From: Acidobacterium capsulatum ATCC 51196
GTDB taxonomy: Bacteria; Acidobacteriota; Terriglobia; Terriglobales; Acidobacteriaceae
Direction of reading: 5' to 3'
Assembly (NCBI RefSeq): GCF_000022565.1
Contig: NC_012483.1
Coordinates: 3,410,001 to 3,474,000, forward strand
DNA length: 64,000 nt
Within the stretch, counting starts at the first letter, position 1. The number at the start of each line of letters is the position of its first letter. The translations under genes were made by a program, and so were the position numbers. The notes under the pieces are model-generated. The model was not told where the DNA came from. It was given only the letters and a program-made list of their open reading frames with translations, and ran no database searches. This document shows positions 42,926 through 52,090 of the stretch, in pieces.

Positions 42926-44164
42926 ATGCTGAAACGCTGGAGAACCCGGATCCTGTTGTTCCTGATGGTCCTCGGACCGGGATTTATTACTGCGAATATC
43001 GACAATGACCCGAACGGGATTTTTGTTTATTCGCAGGCAGGCGCGCAATACGGCTACTCGCTGCTCTGGACCATTCTGCCCGTTACGCTGGCCCTGATTG
43101 TGGTGCAGGAGATGTGCGCCCGCATGGGGGTGGTCACCGGCAAGGGGCTGAGCGACCTCATCCGCGAAGAATTTGGCCTGCGCATCACCTTCATCATGAT
43201 GGTGCTGCTGGTGATTGTGAACTACAGCAACGTCATCGGCGAGTTTGCGGGCATCGCGGGCAGCCTGGAGCTTTTTCATCTCACCAAATATGTCTCCGTG
43301 CCGGTGTGTGCGCTGCTGGTGTGGCTGCTCGCCGTCCGGGGCGATTACAAGAGCGTCGAGAAGATTCTGCTGACCGGCTCGCTCTTCTACCTGGCCTACA
43401 TCGCGACCGGTATTCTAGCCGAGCCAAACTGGCACCTTTCCTGGATGAAGACTGTCCAGTTGCCGCACAAGACCGAATGGAAGCAGAACGGCTACCTGCT
43501 GATGGTGGTGAGCATCATCGGCACGACCATCGCACCGTGGATGCAGTTTTACCTGCAGTCCTCGATTGTGGAGAAGGGCATTCGCGTGCAGGACTACGCG
43601 GCCTCGCGGGCGGACGTGATTGTGGGATCGATCTTCACGGATGTGGTGGCCTGGTTCATCATCGTGGCCTGCGCCGGCACGCTGTGGGTGCATGGGCTGG
43701 GACAGATCAATGTGCCCTCGGACGCGGCCATTGCCATGAAGCCCCTGGCCGGCAATTATGCGTTTTTGCTCTTCGCCTTCGGACTCTTCAACGCAAGCTT
43801 TTTCGCCGCCTCGGTGCTGCCCATTTCCACGGCCTACACCGTTTGCGAGGGGCTGGGCTTTGAGTCGGGCGTGGATAAGAAGTTCAAGGAAGCGCCGCTC
43901 TTCTACTGGCTCTACACGATTCTGATCGTGGGCGGCGCGGCGGTGGTGCTGATTCCGCACTTCCCGATTGTGCAGTTCTCGATCTTTTCGCAAGCGCTGA
44001 ACGGATTGCTGCTGCCTGTGGTAGTGATCTTCATGCTGATGCTCATCAACCGGAAAGACCTGATGGGAGAGCATACAAACTCGCACTGGTTCAACGTGGT
44101 GGCATGGGTCACGGCGATTGTGGTGATCGCGCTGTCGCTGGTGCTGGTGGTGCAGACGCTTTAG
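42926..44164 (+). CDS. Divergent NRAMP-family divalent-metal transporter
   Basis: A 412-residue membrane protein with about 11 helices. TM1 opens GPGFITANIDNDPNG, which aligns with the NRAMP signature GPG...DPGN. The metal-binding DPGN is replaced by DPNG (residues 28-31). In TM6 the canonical MPH motif reads APW (GTTIAPWMQFYLQSS, about residues 195-210). The methionine and asparagine metal ligands are thus gone. I recall the same type of change (ligands replaced by small residues) in NRAMP-related magnesium transporters. It follows the MgtE-N/CBS protein. Transport of magnesium or another hard cation is inferred. No clear ribosome site precedes ATG 42926. The gene abuts mutT at its 3' end. 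Confidence 0.85.
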   Translation: MLKRWRTRILLFLMVLGPGFITANIDNDPNGIFVYSQAGAQYGYSLLWTILPVTLALIVVQEMCARMGVVTGKGLSDLIREEFGLRITFIMMVLLVIVNYSNVIGEFAGIAGSLELFHLTKYVSVPVCALLVWLLAVRGDYKSVEKILLTGSLFYLAYIATGILAEPNWHLSWMKTVQLPHKTEWKQNGYLLMVVSIIGTTIAPWMQFYLQSSIVEKGIRVQDYAASRADVIVGSIFTDVVAWFIIVACAGTLWVHGLGQINVPSDAAIAMKPLAGNYAFLLFAFGLFNASFFAASVLPISTAYTVCEGLGFESGVDKKFKEAPLFYWLYTILIVGGAAVVLIPHFPIVQFSIFSQALNGLLLPVVVIFMLMLINRKDLMGEHTNSHWFNVVAWVTAIVVIALSLVLVVQTL

Positions 44165-44596
44165 CTACAGCAGCTTGCCCGCCGCGAGGTCGCGCACCAG
44201 GTCGCGGTCGGCGGCTAGAAAGTCGAAGCTGGGCAGCGTATGCAGGGGCGTCCAGCGCAGATCGTGGAAGATCCGGTTGGTCAGCTCGCCCTCGAACTGG
44301 TGCACGGCGAAGAACTGCAGATCGACCGCGCCGCCGTTGCGGTAGGTGTGGCGCGTGTGCGCCACCTGCTGGCCGATAGTGGCCTCGATGCCCAGCTCTT
44401 CATTCAGCTCGCGGCGCAGAGCCTCTTCGGGGGTTTCGCCCGGCTCGATCTTGCCGCCGGGGAACTCCCATTTGAGTCCCATGGGCTGGTCCGGGCGCCG
44501 CTGGCACACAAGCACTTCCTCTCCGCGCAGAATGAGCGCGGCCACCACGTAGCGAACCGTGCGATGGGGAGCGGGTTGTGTGTCCTGAGCGGTCAA
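44165..44596 (-). CDS. mutT: MutT-like NUDIX pyrophosphatase
   Basis: A 143-residue NUDIX protein of the 8-oxo-dGTPase type, which cleans oxidised nucleotides from the pool. The sequence YVVAALILRGEEVLVCQRR, KWEFPGGKIEPGETPEEALRRELNEELGIE is the full MutT block, followed by HTRHTYRNGGAVDLQFFAV and LRWTPLHTLPSFDFLAADRDLV. Start is TTG 44596 with CCGGAG five bases upstream. Its stop directly follows the transporter stop on the other strand. It is the last gene of the minus-strand set HAD phosphatase, BtuF-like protein, mutT. Confidence 0.88.
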   Translation of the reverse strand: MTAQDTQPAPHRTVRYVVAALILRGEEVLVCQRRPDQPMGLKWEFPGGKIEPGETPEEALRRELNEELGIEATIGQQVAHTRHTYRNGGAVDLQFFAVHQFEGELTNRIFHDLRWTPLHTLPSFDFLAADRDLVRDLAAGKLL

Positions 44597-44629
44597 CGCT
44601 TCTCCGGAATGAAATCTCTCAATGTCTTT

Positions 44630-45430
44630 TTACAGGAATTTGATGCGCCGTAAGTCTCCAGGAGGCAAAAGGGAATCAAATTGCTCAGGGTGCAGGACCT
44701 GCGCGATGGCCGCGAGCCCACGCAAAAGAGTGGGCGCGGGCGTGTTGAGCCATTCGTCACGAATGCAGTAGACGCGGCCTTCACGCACGGCGCGCAGACG
44801 TTGCCAGCCGCGCTGCTCCACGATGCGCTCCAGCGGCACGCGATCTCCGGCACCGCACCAAGCCGCCAGAATTACGTCCGGATCGGCGGCAGCGACGGCT
44901 TCTGCCGTGGTGTGCGAGCCGGGCTCGCCGAGGAATTCTGCTCCGGCGGCTTCTACCAGCTCTTTGACCCAGCCCTGGGAGTGAATGAGCGGCTTGCCCC
45001 ACTCCTCGCAATAGACGCGCAGGCGCGGCAGGCTGGCGCTCTCGTGGCGCACGGACTCGATCTGTGCCTGCATTCTGGCGATGAGCGCTTCGGCCTCAGA
45101 CGCGGCGGCGGAGACGGAGCCGATCAGCCGGATGTCCTGATAAATATCTGCGAGCGAGTGAGGGGCCAGCAATAGCACCGGCACGCCGGCCTTGAGAATG
45201 GCGGTGAGTGATTCCTGGCGGTAGGGGACTGAGGCCAGCACGAGATCGGGCCGCAGGGGCAGCAGCTCTTCGGTGCGGGCCGACCAGGAATCCTGCACGA
45301 CCGGAAGGCCGCGCCCGGCGAGCGCGGGCACGACCACAAGGCAATATTTGGTGCAGGCGGCAAGATGGTCGAGGCGGCCCAGCGCGTCGAGCGTGACGCT
45401 GATGCTGGGCTGCAGCGAGAGCAGGCGCAC
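44630..45430 (-). CDS. BtuF/TroA-type binding protein without a signal peptide
   Basis: A 266-residue helical-backbone binding protein of the cobalamin/iron-chelate class III type: MRLLSLQPSISVTLDALGRLDHLAACTKYC, then WSARTEELLPLRPDLVLAS, DIRLIGSVSAAASEAEALI, WVKELVEAAGAEFLGEPGSHT and AADPDVILAAWCGAG. No signal peptide or lipobox is present: the domain begins at the first residue. It may therefore act in the cytoplasm, or the start may be wrong; GTG 45430 has AGAGG upstream. No ABC permease or ATPase is adjacent. It lies 15 bases downstream of the HAD gene. Ligand unknown. Confidence 0.75.
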   Translation of the reverse strand: MRLLSLQPSISVTLDALGRLDHLAACTKYCLVVVPALAGRGLPVVQDSWSARTEELLPLRPDLVLASVPYRQESLTAILKAGVPVLLLAPHSLADIYQDIRLIGSVSAAASEAEALIARMQAQIESVRHESASLPRLRVYCEEWGKPLIHSQGWVKELVEAAGAEFLGEPGSHTTAEAVAAADPDVILAAWCGAGDRVPLERIVEQRGWQRLRAVREGRVYCIRDEWLNTPAPTLLRGLAAIAQVLHPEQFDSLLPPGDLRRIKFL

Positions 45431-45445
45431 CGGTCCTCTGGCCCT

Positions 45446-46177
45446 TCAGCCCTTGTGGTCCGTCATGACGGCTTCCGGGTAGTAGACCGTCCAGCCGCGC
45501 TCGCAAGAGAGGTCGCGCAGCGCCGGGGTAGGGTTGACCGGAAAAGCCCGCCTGGCGATGGCCAGCATGGCGGCATCGTGCACGGAGTTGCCAAAGACCG
45601 CATCGGGCTCGGGAAGGCCCGTGCGGCGCAGGGCGACCGCCTTGCCTTCATCCGTGGGTACGTCGATGATCTGGCTGGTGATGATGCCGTCCTCGACCTC
45701 GACACAGGCCGCCAGTACGCGGCTGGCCGGAATATTGAAGCGGCGCACGCCCTCTTCAATGACCCAGTTGTTGGTGGAGCTGACAGCCCATATCTCGGTG
45801 CCGCGCGCCTGCAGCAGCGCGACGAGCGAGCGCAGTTCAGGAAAGATCTGCGGCTCAATGTGATGCTGGAAATATTCGGCGGCGGCGCGGCGCAGCTCGT
45901 CCTCATGCAGGCCTGCGTAAACCTGCACCATTTCGCCGCAAATCTGCAGCTCAGAGACCTCGCCATGGCGATAGAGCCGATGGCGGGAGTCGATCCAGTC
46001 GCTGGCGTTGCGCGAGAGCAGGCCCACGTCCATGGACCATGTCATGAAGCCGTAGCCGGCATCTCCGCTCCAGAGGGTGCCGTCGCAGTCAAAAACGGCC
46101 ACGCGCGGAGCGAGATTCAGGACTTCGTGCTCAAACTCCTGCAGCGTGTAGCGTGAGGCGGTCGTTGAAGTCGTCAA
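45446..46177 (-). CDS. HAD-superfamily phosphatase (SerB-like)
   Basis: A 243-residue HAD phosphatase. Motif I is VAVFDCDGTLWSGDAGYGF, motif II AVSSTNNWVIEEG, and motif III/IV is AVFGNSVHDAAMLAIARRAFPVNP. The cap lies after motif I, as in phosphoserine-phosphatase-like (IB) enzymes. The substrate is not known. Start is TTG 46177 with GAGGAG about ten bases ahead; this is less certain than other starts. It is the first gene of the minus-strand set with the BtuF-like protein and mutT, divergent from xerD. Confidence 0.78.
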   Translation of the reverse strand: MTTSTTASRYTLQEFEHEVLNLAPRVAVFDCDGTLWSGDAGYGFMTWSMDVGLLSRNASDWIDSRHRLYRHGEVSELQICGEMVQVYAGLHEDELRRAAAEYFQHHIEPQIFPELRSLVALLQARGTEIWAVSSTNNWVIEEGVRRFNIPASRVLAACVEVEDGIITSQIIDVPTDEGKAVALRRTGLPEPDAVFGNSVHDAAMLAIARRAFPVNPTPALRDLSCERGWTVYYPEAVMTDHKG

Positions 46178-46332
46178 AGTGCAAACTCCTCAAAGATTAT
46201 TGTGCGGGATGGGCGTGGAAAATGCACCTGAGCAGGGACGTGCAGGGAAGAGCTGGTGACGGAAGTGATTCTCATGTTGGTTCCCTTATGCATCGCGTGT
46301 GGCGAGCGGCTCGGCATCTCCCGAATAATGAA

Positions 46333-47244
46333 GTGGTGACTGCGACCCGCACGACCGACCTGCTACGCGACTACCAGAGCTACCTGCGCGTCGAAAAAGG
46401 TCTGCGGCCCCTGAGCTGCCAGGCTTACCAGAGCGATCTGCTGCTGTTCGCAGAGTATCTGGAGAGCATGAATACAGCTTTACTGGATGCACGCAGCGAG
46501 CATGTGGCCGGTTTTCTGGAGCATTTGAATACGCATGGGGTGGTTTCGCGCTCGGTGGCGCGCAAGCTGTCGTGCCTGCGGGGCTTCTATAAGTGGCTGA
46601 TTCTGGACAAGCGTATCCATCGGGACCCGACAATCAACATGGATTCGCCCTCGGCGTGGAAGATTCTGCCGAAATCTCTAGCCCAGGAGGACATGACGGC
46701 CATGCTTGACCGGGCCCGGCTGCTGGCCGAGCACCCCGAAGCGGACGGAATCGCGCTGCGGAATTACGCCATTCTGGAGCTGCTCTATGCCGGAGGATTG
46801 CGCGTCTCCGAGCTGACCGGGCTGCGCGTGGCCGATCTCTCGCTCGATGCCGGGCGCGTGCTGGTACGCGGCAAAGGCGACAAGGAGCGGCTGGTTCCGC
46901 TGGGACAGCCGGCTGTGGCGGCGCTGCGGCAATATCTTGACCGGGGGCGCGCCGAACTGGCCCGTAAGGCGCGCGGGGCGCAAGGCGCACTGTTTCTTTC
47001 GGCCCGAGGCAAGCCGCTTACCCGCGAATATGTGTGGAAGCTGGTGCGCCAGTATGGGGCCAGCCCGCACATGCTGCGGCACAGCGCGGCCACGCACATG
47101 GTAGAGCACGGCGCGGACCTGAGAACGGTGCAGACTTTTCTGGGGCATGCCGATATTGCCACCACGCAGGTCTACACGCATGTGGCGCTGGGGCACCTGA
47201 AGGCCGTGGTGCGGCAGCATCATCCGCGAGGGAAGCGCTCATGA
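46333..47244 (+). CDS. xerD: Tyrosine recombinase XerD-like
   Basis: A 303-residue site-specific recombinase that resolves chromosome dimers at dif during cell division. The catalytic set is complete: Arg in [13 protein letters not shown], the Lys of [31 protein letters not shown] (His-x-x-Arg), [16 protein letters not shown] (His and the nucleophilic Tyr). The N-terminal SAM-like domain is [28 protein letters not shown]. The start is uncertain; GTG 46333 or 46336 fits the family, and the frame is open to 46153. Its stop overlaps the start of a second recombinase. Assignment as D versus C is by sequence feel only. Confidence 0.9.
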   Translation: MVTATRTTDLLRDYQSYLRVEKGLRPLSCQAYQSDLLLFAEYLESMNTALLDARSEHVAGFLEHLNTHGVVSRSVARKLSCLRGFYKWLILDKRIHRDPTINMDSPSAWKILPKSLAQEDMTAMLDRARLLAEHPEADGIALRNYAILELLYAGGLRVSELTGLRVADLSLDAGRVLVRGKGDKERLVPLGQPAVAALRQYLDRGRAELARKARGAQGALFLSARGKPLTREYVWKLVRQYGASPHMLRHSAATHMVEHGADLRTVQTFLGHADIATTQVYTHVALGHLKAVVRQHHPRGKRS

Positions 47245-48173
47245 GCGAGCCCGACGGCGTGATGAACCAGCGCGTGGAGGCCTATCTGGCCGCCCTGCGG
47301 AACGAGCGTGGCTCGTCCCCGCACACGCTGCGCGCTTACACGCGCGAGCTGCGGGATTTCGCCGCCTATGCCGAGCGGCTGCTGGGCAAGGATGTCGGGG
47401 TCAAAGCGATGGAGCACACGCACATTCGTGCCTATCTCGGCGAGCTGTATGAGCGCGGCTTGTCGAAGGCCTCGGCGGCGCGGGCGTTGGCGGCGATTCG
47501 CTCATGGTGCAAGTGGCTGGCGCGTCACGGTGAACTGGAGCAGAGCCCGGCCGCGCTGGTGGCAACGCCCAAGCTGCCCAAGCATCTGCCGCGCGTGCCC
47601 ACCATTGAGGATATGAACCGGCTGGTGGATGCTTCGAGCGAGGAAGTGGCGGCCTGGCCGGCGCGGGACCGCCTGATTCTGGAATTGCTGTATGGCTGCG
47701 GCATCCGGAATGCGGAGCTGGTGGGCATCAACCTGGAAGACATTCAATGGACGAACGAAGCCATCCTGGTGCGCGGCAAGGGCCGCAAGGAGCGTTACGT
47801 GCCGATTGGCGACGCCGCGGCGCAGGCGCTGCGGGCTTATCTGCCGGAGCGCAACCAAAAATTGGCCACCGCCGGGAAGGATTCTGCTGCGCTGCTGCTG
47901 AACGCGCGCCTGCGCGGTCAGGGAAGGCTCACGACGCGCAGTGTGGGGCGCATTGTGAAGCAGATGGCGCTTGCCCAGGGATTGCCGGCCGACGTGCATC
48001 CGCACACGCTGCGGCATGCCTTTGGCACGCATCTGTTGGAGGAAGGCGCCGATCTGCGGGCCATTCAGGAGCTGCTGGGCCACGAGCGCCTCTCGACGAC
48101 GCAGCGCTACACGCAGCTCACCGTTGGGCAGGTGGAGGCTGTGTACGACCGCACCCATCCTCGGGCGAAGTAA
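47241..48173 (+). CDS. xerC: Tyrosine recombinase XerC-like
   Basis: A 310-residue recombinase, partner to the gene before it. Catalytic residues: Arg in [67 protein letters not shown] with the final Tyr. ATG 47241 overlaps the xerD stop by four bases and has GAGGG upstream. In most bacteria xerC and xerD lie apart; here they are a coupled pair, which would supply equal amounts of the two subunits. Which is C and which is D should be treated as tentative. Confidence 0.9.
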   Translation: MSEPDGVMNQRVEAYLAALRNERGSSPHTLRAYTRELRDFAAYAERLLGKDVGVKAMEHTHIRAYLGELYERGLSKASAARALAAIRSWCKWLARHGELEQSPAALVATPKLPKHLPRVPTIEDMNRLVDASSEEVAAWPARDRLILELLYGCGIRNAELVGINLEDIQWTNEAILVRGKGRKERYVPIGDAAAQALRAYLPERNQKLATAGKDSAALLLNARLRGQGRLTTRSVGRIVKQMALAQGLPADVHPHTLRHAFGTHLLEEGADLRAIQELLGHERLSTTQRYTQLTVGQVEAVYDRTHPRAK

Positions 48174-48254
48174 CGGGGCGAAGCAGCGGCCATTCATGTG
48201 AAATCAAGGGGAATCTCTCTCACCGTTTACACTAGTGGGTGAGGGAAATTCATC

Positions 48255-51248
48255 TTGATCGGTAGTGTTCTAACCAAAGTTTTCGGAACCAGCAATGAGC
48301 GCGTGGTGAAGCGCCTGTTGCCCATCGTGGAACAGATTGGCGCCCTGGAGCCGGAGATCGAAAAGCTCTCTGATGAGCAGTTGCGTGCCAAGACGGCGGA
48401 GTTTCGCGCCTATATCGCCAAGGCAGTTGAAGGCGTGGACGATGAGGATGAGCAGCATAAGGCCATACAGCGCGCTCTGGACGATCTGATGCCCGAGGCC
48501 TTTGCCGTGGTTCGCGAGGCCGGCCGGCGCGTGCTGCATATGCGGCATTTTGACGTTCAGTTGATTGGCGGCATGGTGCTGCACCAGGGCAAGATCGCCG
48601 AAATGAAGACCGGCGAAGGTAAAACGCTGGTCGCGACGCTGCCGTGCTATCTGAATGCCCTGGCCGGACGCGGCGTTCACGTGGTGACCGTCAATGATTA
48701 TCTGGCCAAGCGCGATGCCGAGTGGATGGGCAAGATCTATGAGTTCCTGGGTCTGACCGTCGGCGTGATCGTGCACGACCTGGACGACGAACAGCGCCGC
48801 CAGGCATACGCCGCCGATATCACCTACGGTACCAACAACGAGTTCGGCTTCGATTATCTGCGCGACAACATGAAGTTTGACCTCAAGGACTGCGTGCAGA
48901 GGAAGCACTTCTACTGCATCGTGGACGAAGTCGATTCAATTCTGATCGACGAGGCGCGTACGCCTCTCATCATCTCCGGCCCCACCGATCAGACCACGGA
49001 CAAGTATGTGCGTGTGAATCGCATCATTCCGGCACTCGAACAGGGCGAGGAGATTGAAAAGGGTGAGGAGAAGATTCTCACCGGCGATTTTGTCGTCGAT
49101 GAGAAGCACAAGACCATCTCGGTTACGGACGAAGGCTGGGAGAAGATCGAGCAGTTGCTCGGCATCGGCAACATTGCCGACCCGGAGAACTGGGACCTCA
49201 AGCATCACGTGGAGACGGCCATCAAGGCCCACTCGCTTTACAAGCGCGATGTGCAGTACGTGGTGAAGGATGGCGAAGTCATCATCGTGGATGAGTTCAC
49301 AGGGCGCCTGATGCCGGGCCGCCGCTGGTCCGATGGCCTGCATCAGTCGGTCGAGGCCAAGGAGGGCGTGAACATCCGCCGCGAAGACCAGACGCTGGCG
49401 ACCATCACCTTCCAGAACTATTTCCGCCTGTATAAGAAGCTTTCCGGCATGACCGGTACGGCGGAGACCGAAGCTGCGGAATTCGACAAGATCTACAAGC
49501 TGGAAATAGTTGTGATTCCGACGAACCGCCCGCTGCTGCGCGTGGAAAATCCTGACGTCGTCTTTCGCACCACGCAAGAGAAGTACTTCGCCGTGGCCGA
49601 TCAGATTGCCGAGCTGAACAAGAACAATCAGCCTGTGCTGGTGGGTACCACTTCGATTGAGAAGTCGGAGCTGCTGTCGCAAATTCTGGTGCGCAAGGGC
49701 GTCAAGCACGTCGTGCTGAACGCGAAATACCACGAGCGCGAGGCCGAGATTGTGGCCCAGGCCGGACGTCTCGGCATGGTGACTATTGCCACCAACATGG
49801 CGGGCCGCGGTACCGACATTCTGCTGGGTGGCAATGCCGATTTCATGGCCAAGCAGGAGCTGCTCAAGAAGGGCATGGCCCGCTCGATCAGCCCCGCGGA
49901 GGGCGCGATCAATCCGATGGCGGCGCAGGGCATGCTGCGCTTCTACTATCAAGGCCAGGAATTTGAAACGACCCAGGAGAACTGGGATCGCGTCTTTGCG
50001 CAGCACAGCGCGAGCGTCGCCCAGGAGCGCGAACAGGTGCTGGCCGCCGGCGGCCTGTACATCATCGGCACCGAGCGCCACGAATCACGGCGCGTGGACA
50101 ATCAGTTGCGCGGCCGCGCGGGACGCCAGGGCGATCCGGGCGCTTCGCGCTTCTATCTATCGCTCGAAGATGACCTGATGCGCATCTTTGCGCGCGAGTG
50201 GGTCTCCACGCTGCTGCAGCGGCTGGGTATGGAAGAGGGCGTGCCGATTGAGTCACGCATGATCTCCAACCGGATTGAGAAAGCCCAGATGGCCGTGGAA
50301 GGGCAGAACTTTGAAGCCCGCAAGCATCTGCTGGAATACGACGACGTCATGAACAAGCAGCGCGAGGCTGTGTATGGCCTGCGCAACCAGTTGCTGGCAG
50401 GGCTGGATCAGAAAGAGCTCATCGTCGAGGATTACGTTCCAAATATCCTGAGCGGCATCTTTGACGAATACGCGCCGGAGAAGCAGCATGCCGACCAGTG
50501 GAACTGGGAAGAGATCCGCAAGAAGCTGATCGATCACTTCGGCTTTGATTATCAGGTGGACGGACTCGACGTTGCAGACCTGACGCGGCATGAGCTGGGT
50601 GAGGAAGTCTTCTCGCGGCTCAAGGAGCGCTATCTCGCCAAGGAGCAGTTCATTGGCGAGGAGCCGATGCGCTACCACGAGCGCATGATCATGCTGAGCG
50701 TGCTCGACGGCCTCTGGAAAGACCACCTGCTCAACATGGACCACCTCAAGGAGGGCATCGGCCTGCGCGGCTATGGCCAGCAGGATCCTCTGATTGAGTA
50801 CAAACGCGAGTCCTTCGATATGTTTGAGGCGATGATGAACCGCTTCCAGGAAGACACGGTTCGTTATCTGTACCTGATGCAGATTGTGGGGCCCGACGGC
50901 CAGCCGATGCAGGTGCCCACGCGGCTGCGCCCCGCGGATGCTTCGCCGAACGGCGTCGTGCATGCGGAGCCGGCACCGTTGAACGGCAGCGCGCCGATTC
51001 CCGAACAGGCCGCTCCTCCTCCGCCGCCTGCGATTCCAACCCGGCAGCCTTCGACGACCATTGATGCCATTGAGCGCGAGTTCGAGAAGAAGAAGCAGCA
51101 GGAATTGAGCCACGCGCGCATGGCCGGTGGGGGCGACGGCAGCGATGCGGTCAATACGCGGCGCGTCGGTGAAAAGGTAGGGCGCAACGATCCTTGCCCC
51201 TGCGGTTCGGGCAAGAAGTACAAGAAGTGCCACGGCGCGGAAGCGTAG
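48255..51248 (+). CDS. secA: Preprotein translocase ATPase SecA
   Basis: A 997-residue motor that drives proteins through SecYEG. The order is complete: [28 protein letters not shown] (Walker A), [48 protein letters not shown] (Walker B), [30 protein letters not shown] and the [13 protein letters not shown] arginine fingers. The tail carries the zinc finger [14 protein letters not shown], preceded by a Pro/Ala-rich linker. Start is TTG 48255 with GAGGG nine bases ahead. At 997 residues it is longer than the E. coli protein (about 900). A terminator follows. Confidence 0.98.
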   Translation: MIGSVLTKVFGTSNERVVKRLLPIVEQIGALEPEIEKLSDEQLRAKTAEFRAYIAKAVEGVDDEDEQHKAIQRALDDLMPEAFAVVREAGRRVLHMRHFDVQLIGGMVLHQGKIAEMKTGEGKTLVATLPCYLNALAGRGVHVVTVNDYLAKRDAEWMGKIYEFLGLTVGVIVHDLDDEQRRQAYAADITYGTNNEFGFDYLRDNMKFDLKDCVQRKHFYCIVDEVDSILIDEARTPLIISGPTDQTTDKYVRVNRIIPALEQGEEIEKGEEKILTGDFVVDEKHKTISVTDEGWEKIEQLLGIGNIADPENWDLKHHVETAIKAHSLYKRDVQYVVKDGEVIIVDEFTGRLMPGRRWSDGLHQSVEAKEGVNIRREDQTLATITFQNYFRLYKKLSGMTGTAETEAAEFDKIYKLEIVVIPTNRPLLRVENPDVVFRTTQEKYFAVADQIAELNKNNQPVLVGTTSIEKSELLSQILVRKGVKHVVLNAKYHEREAEIVAQAGRLGMVTIATNMAGRGTDILLGGNADFMAKQELLKKGMARSISPAEGAINPMAAQGMLRFYYQGQEFETTQENWDRVFAQHSASVAQEREQVLAAGGLYIIGTERHESRRVDNQLRGRAGRQGDPGASRFYLSLEDDLMRIFAREWVSTLLQRLGMEEGVPIESRMISNRIEKAQMAVEGQNFEARKHLLEYDDVMNKQREAVYGLRNQLLAGLDQKELIVEDYVPNILSGIFDEYAPEKQHADQWNWEEIRKKLIDHFGFDYQVDGLDVADLTRHELGEEVFSRLKERYLAKEQFIGEEPMRYHERMIMLSVLDGLWKDHLLNMDHLKEGIGLRGYGQQDPLIEYKRESFDMFEAMMNRFQEDTVRYLYLMQIVGPDGQPMQVPTRLRPADASPNGVVHAEPAPLNGSAPIPEQAAPPPPPAIPTRQPSTTIDAIEREFEKKKQQELSHARMAGGGDGSDAVNTRRVGEKVGRNDPCPCGSGKKYKKCHGAEA

Positions 51249-51273
51249 TCCGGCCTTCGCCTGTGAAATAACA

Positions 51274-51302
51274 AAGGCAGAGCGCGAGCGCTCTGCCTTT
51301 TG
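51274..51302 (+). terminator. Intrinsic terminator of secA
   Basis: AAAGGCAGAGCGC and GCGCTCTGCCTTT form a perfect thirteen-base-pair stem, ending in TTTT on the plus strand. Confidence 0.9.
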
Positions 51303-51318
51303 GTTCCCGGGGGATAGA

Positions 51319-51354
51319 ACCCCATGGGGTTGGCAACGCCCCGCAACAAGGGGA
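51319..51354. repeat. Short palindromes after secA
   Basis: AACCCCATGGGGTT (51319-51332) is a perfect 14-base palindrome, and CCCC/GGGG arms at 51340 and 51351 can form another hairpin. Their role is unknown; this lies just beyond the secA terminator. Confidence 0.4.
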
Positions 51355-51423
51355 TGCGAGGCGGCACCTCAGAGTTTATCGGAGACCTGCGCGAAGGCTT
51401 GAGTCCATTTGTAACCTGGCAGG

Positions 51424-51993
51424 TTACGAGCGGATTTCAGCAAAGGTAAGATTCTGTGCTTCACTGCCGGTCTGCTGTCTCCATTCATCAAAGAGCCGCC
51501 CATAGCTCAGCGTCATGAGATTGTCCTGTGTGAGGCCTAACGCTCCGGCGGTGGTATCGATCCATTCGCTGGGGCCTTCGAGCTCGGCAAAGAGTCCAAT
51601 AGGTGTTTCATCAATCACGCAATGGCCCGTGTGGTCGGCATATTCGGTGCGCCACTTTTCATAGGTAAAGGCGGGAGCATATCCCAGGGCAGTGAAGATG
51701 GCTCCCATGGCATCGCCATCCGCAACCTCCGTCTCTGTCTCGATGCGGTGCTTGTGGCGGTCCTCGGCCGATGCGCCGGGCGGCACCGCTTTATGAGTGA
51801 CCACCCACCGGTCTCCGTAACGGCGCACACGCAGAATGGATTGCCGCGCGCGCAGTGAGCGATCCGGAGTGTCAAAGAGCAAGTTGTGCTCAAAGGTGCG
51901 GGGCGTTACCTGGTGAAATCCGGCAGCAGCTAACTGCTGCTCCAGGTGGGCCAGATCGTGCACCCGGAACTTGACCTCAGTCTCAACAGCCAT
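51424..51993 (-). CDS. CYTH-domain protein (class IV adenylate cyclase/ThTPase-like)
   Basis: A 189-residue CYTH protein. It begins with the hallmark ExExK motif (VETEVKFRV), followed by TFEHNLLFDTPDRSLRARQSILRVRRYGDRWVVTHKA, IETETEVADGD and YEKWRTEYADHTGHCVIDETPIGLFAELEG, which supply the charged tunnel for triphosphate binding. Members include class IV adenylate cyclases (CyaB) and thiamine-triphosphatases; the substrate cannot be told apart here. ATG 51993 is used; an ATG directly before it at 51996 is equally possible. No ribosome site is seen. It stands alone. Confidence 0.87.
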   Translation of the reverse strand: MAVETEVKFRVHDLAHLEQQLAAAGFHQVTPRTFEHNLLFDTPDRSLRARQSILRVRRYGDRWVVTHKAVPPGASAEDRHKHRIETETEVADGDAMGAIFTALGYAPAFTYEKWRTEYADHTGHCVIDETPIGLFAELEGPSEWIDTTAGALGLTQDNLMTLSYGRLFDEWRQQTGSEAQNLTFAEIRS

Positions 51994-52090
51994 CATGCAG
52001 TGAAGTATATGCGCGGCAAGGCGGATAGAGAACTGTCTTACATCACCGGTTCAAGTTCAAGCCGCATGATAACTTTGATGTGAACCAGGC

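Noticed and set aside
51303-51360. A possible tRNA after secA (GGTTCCCGGG...)
   Set aside because: No cloverleaf with acceptor and anticodon stems can be drawn; only local palindromes exist.
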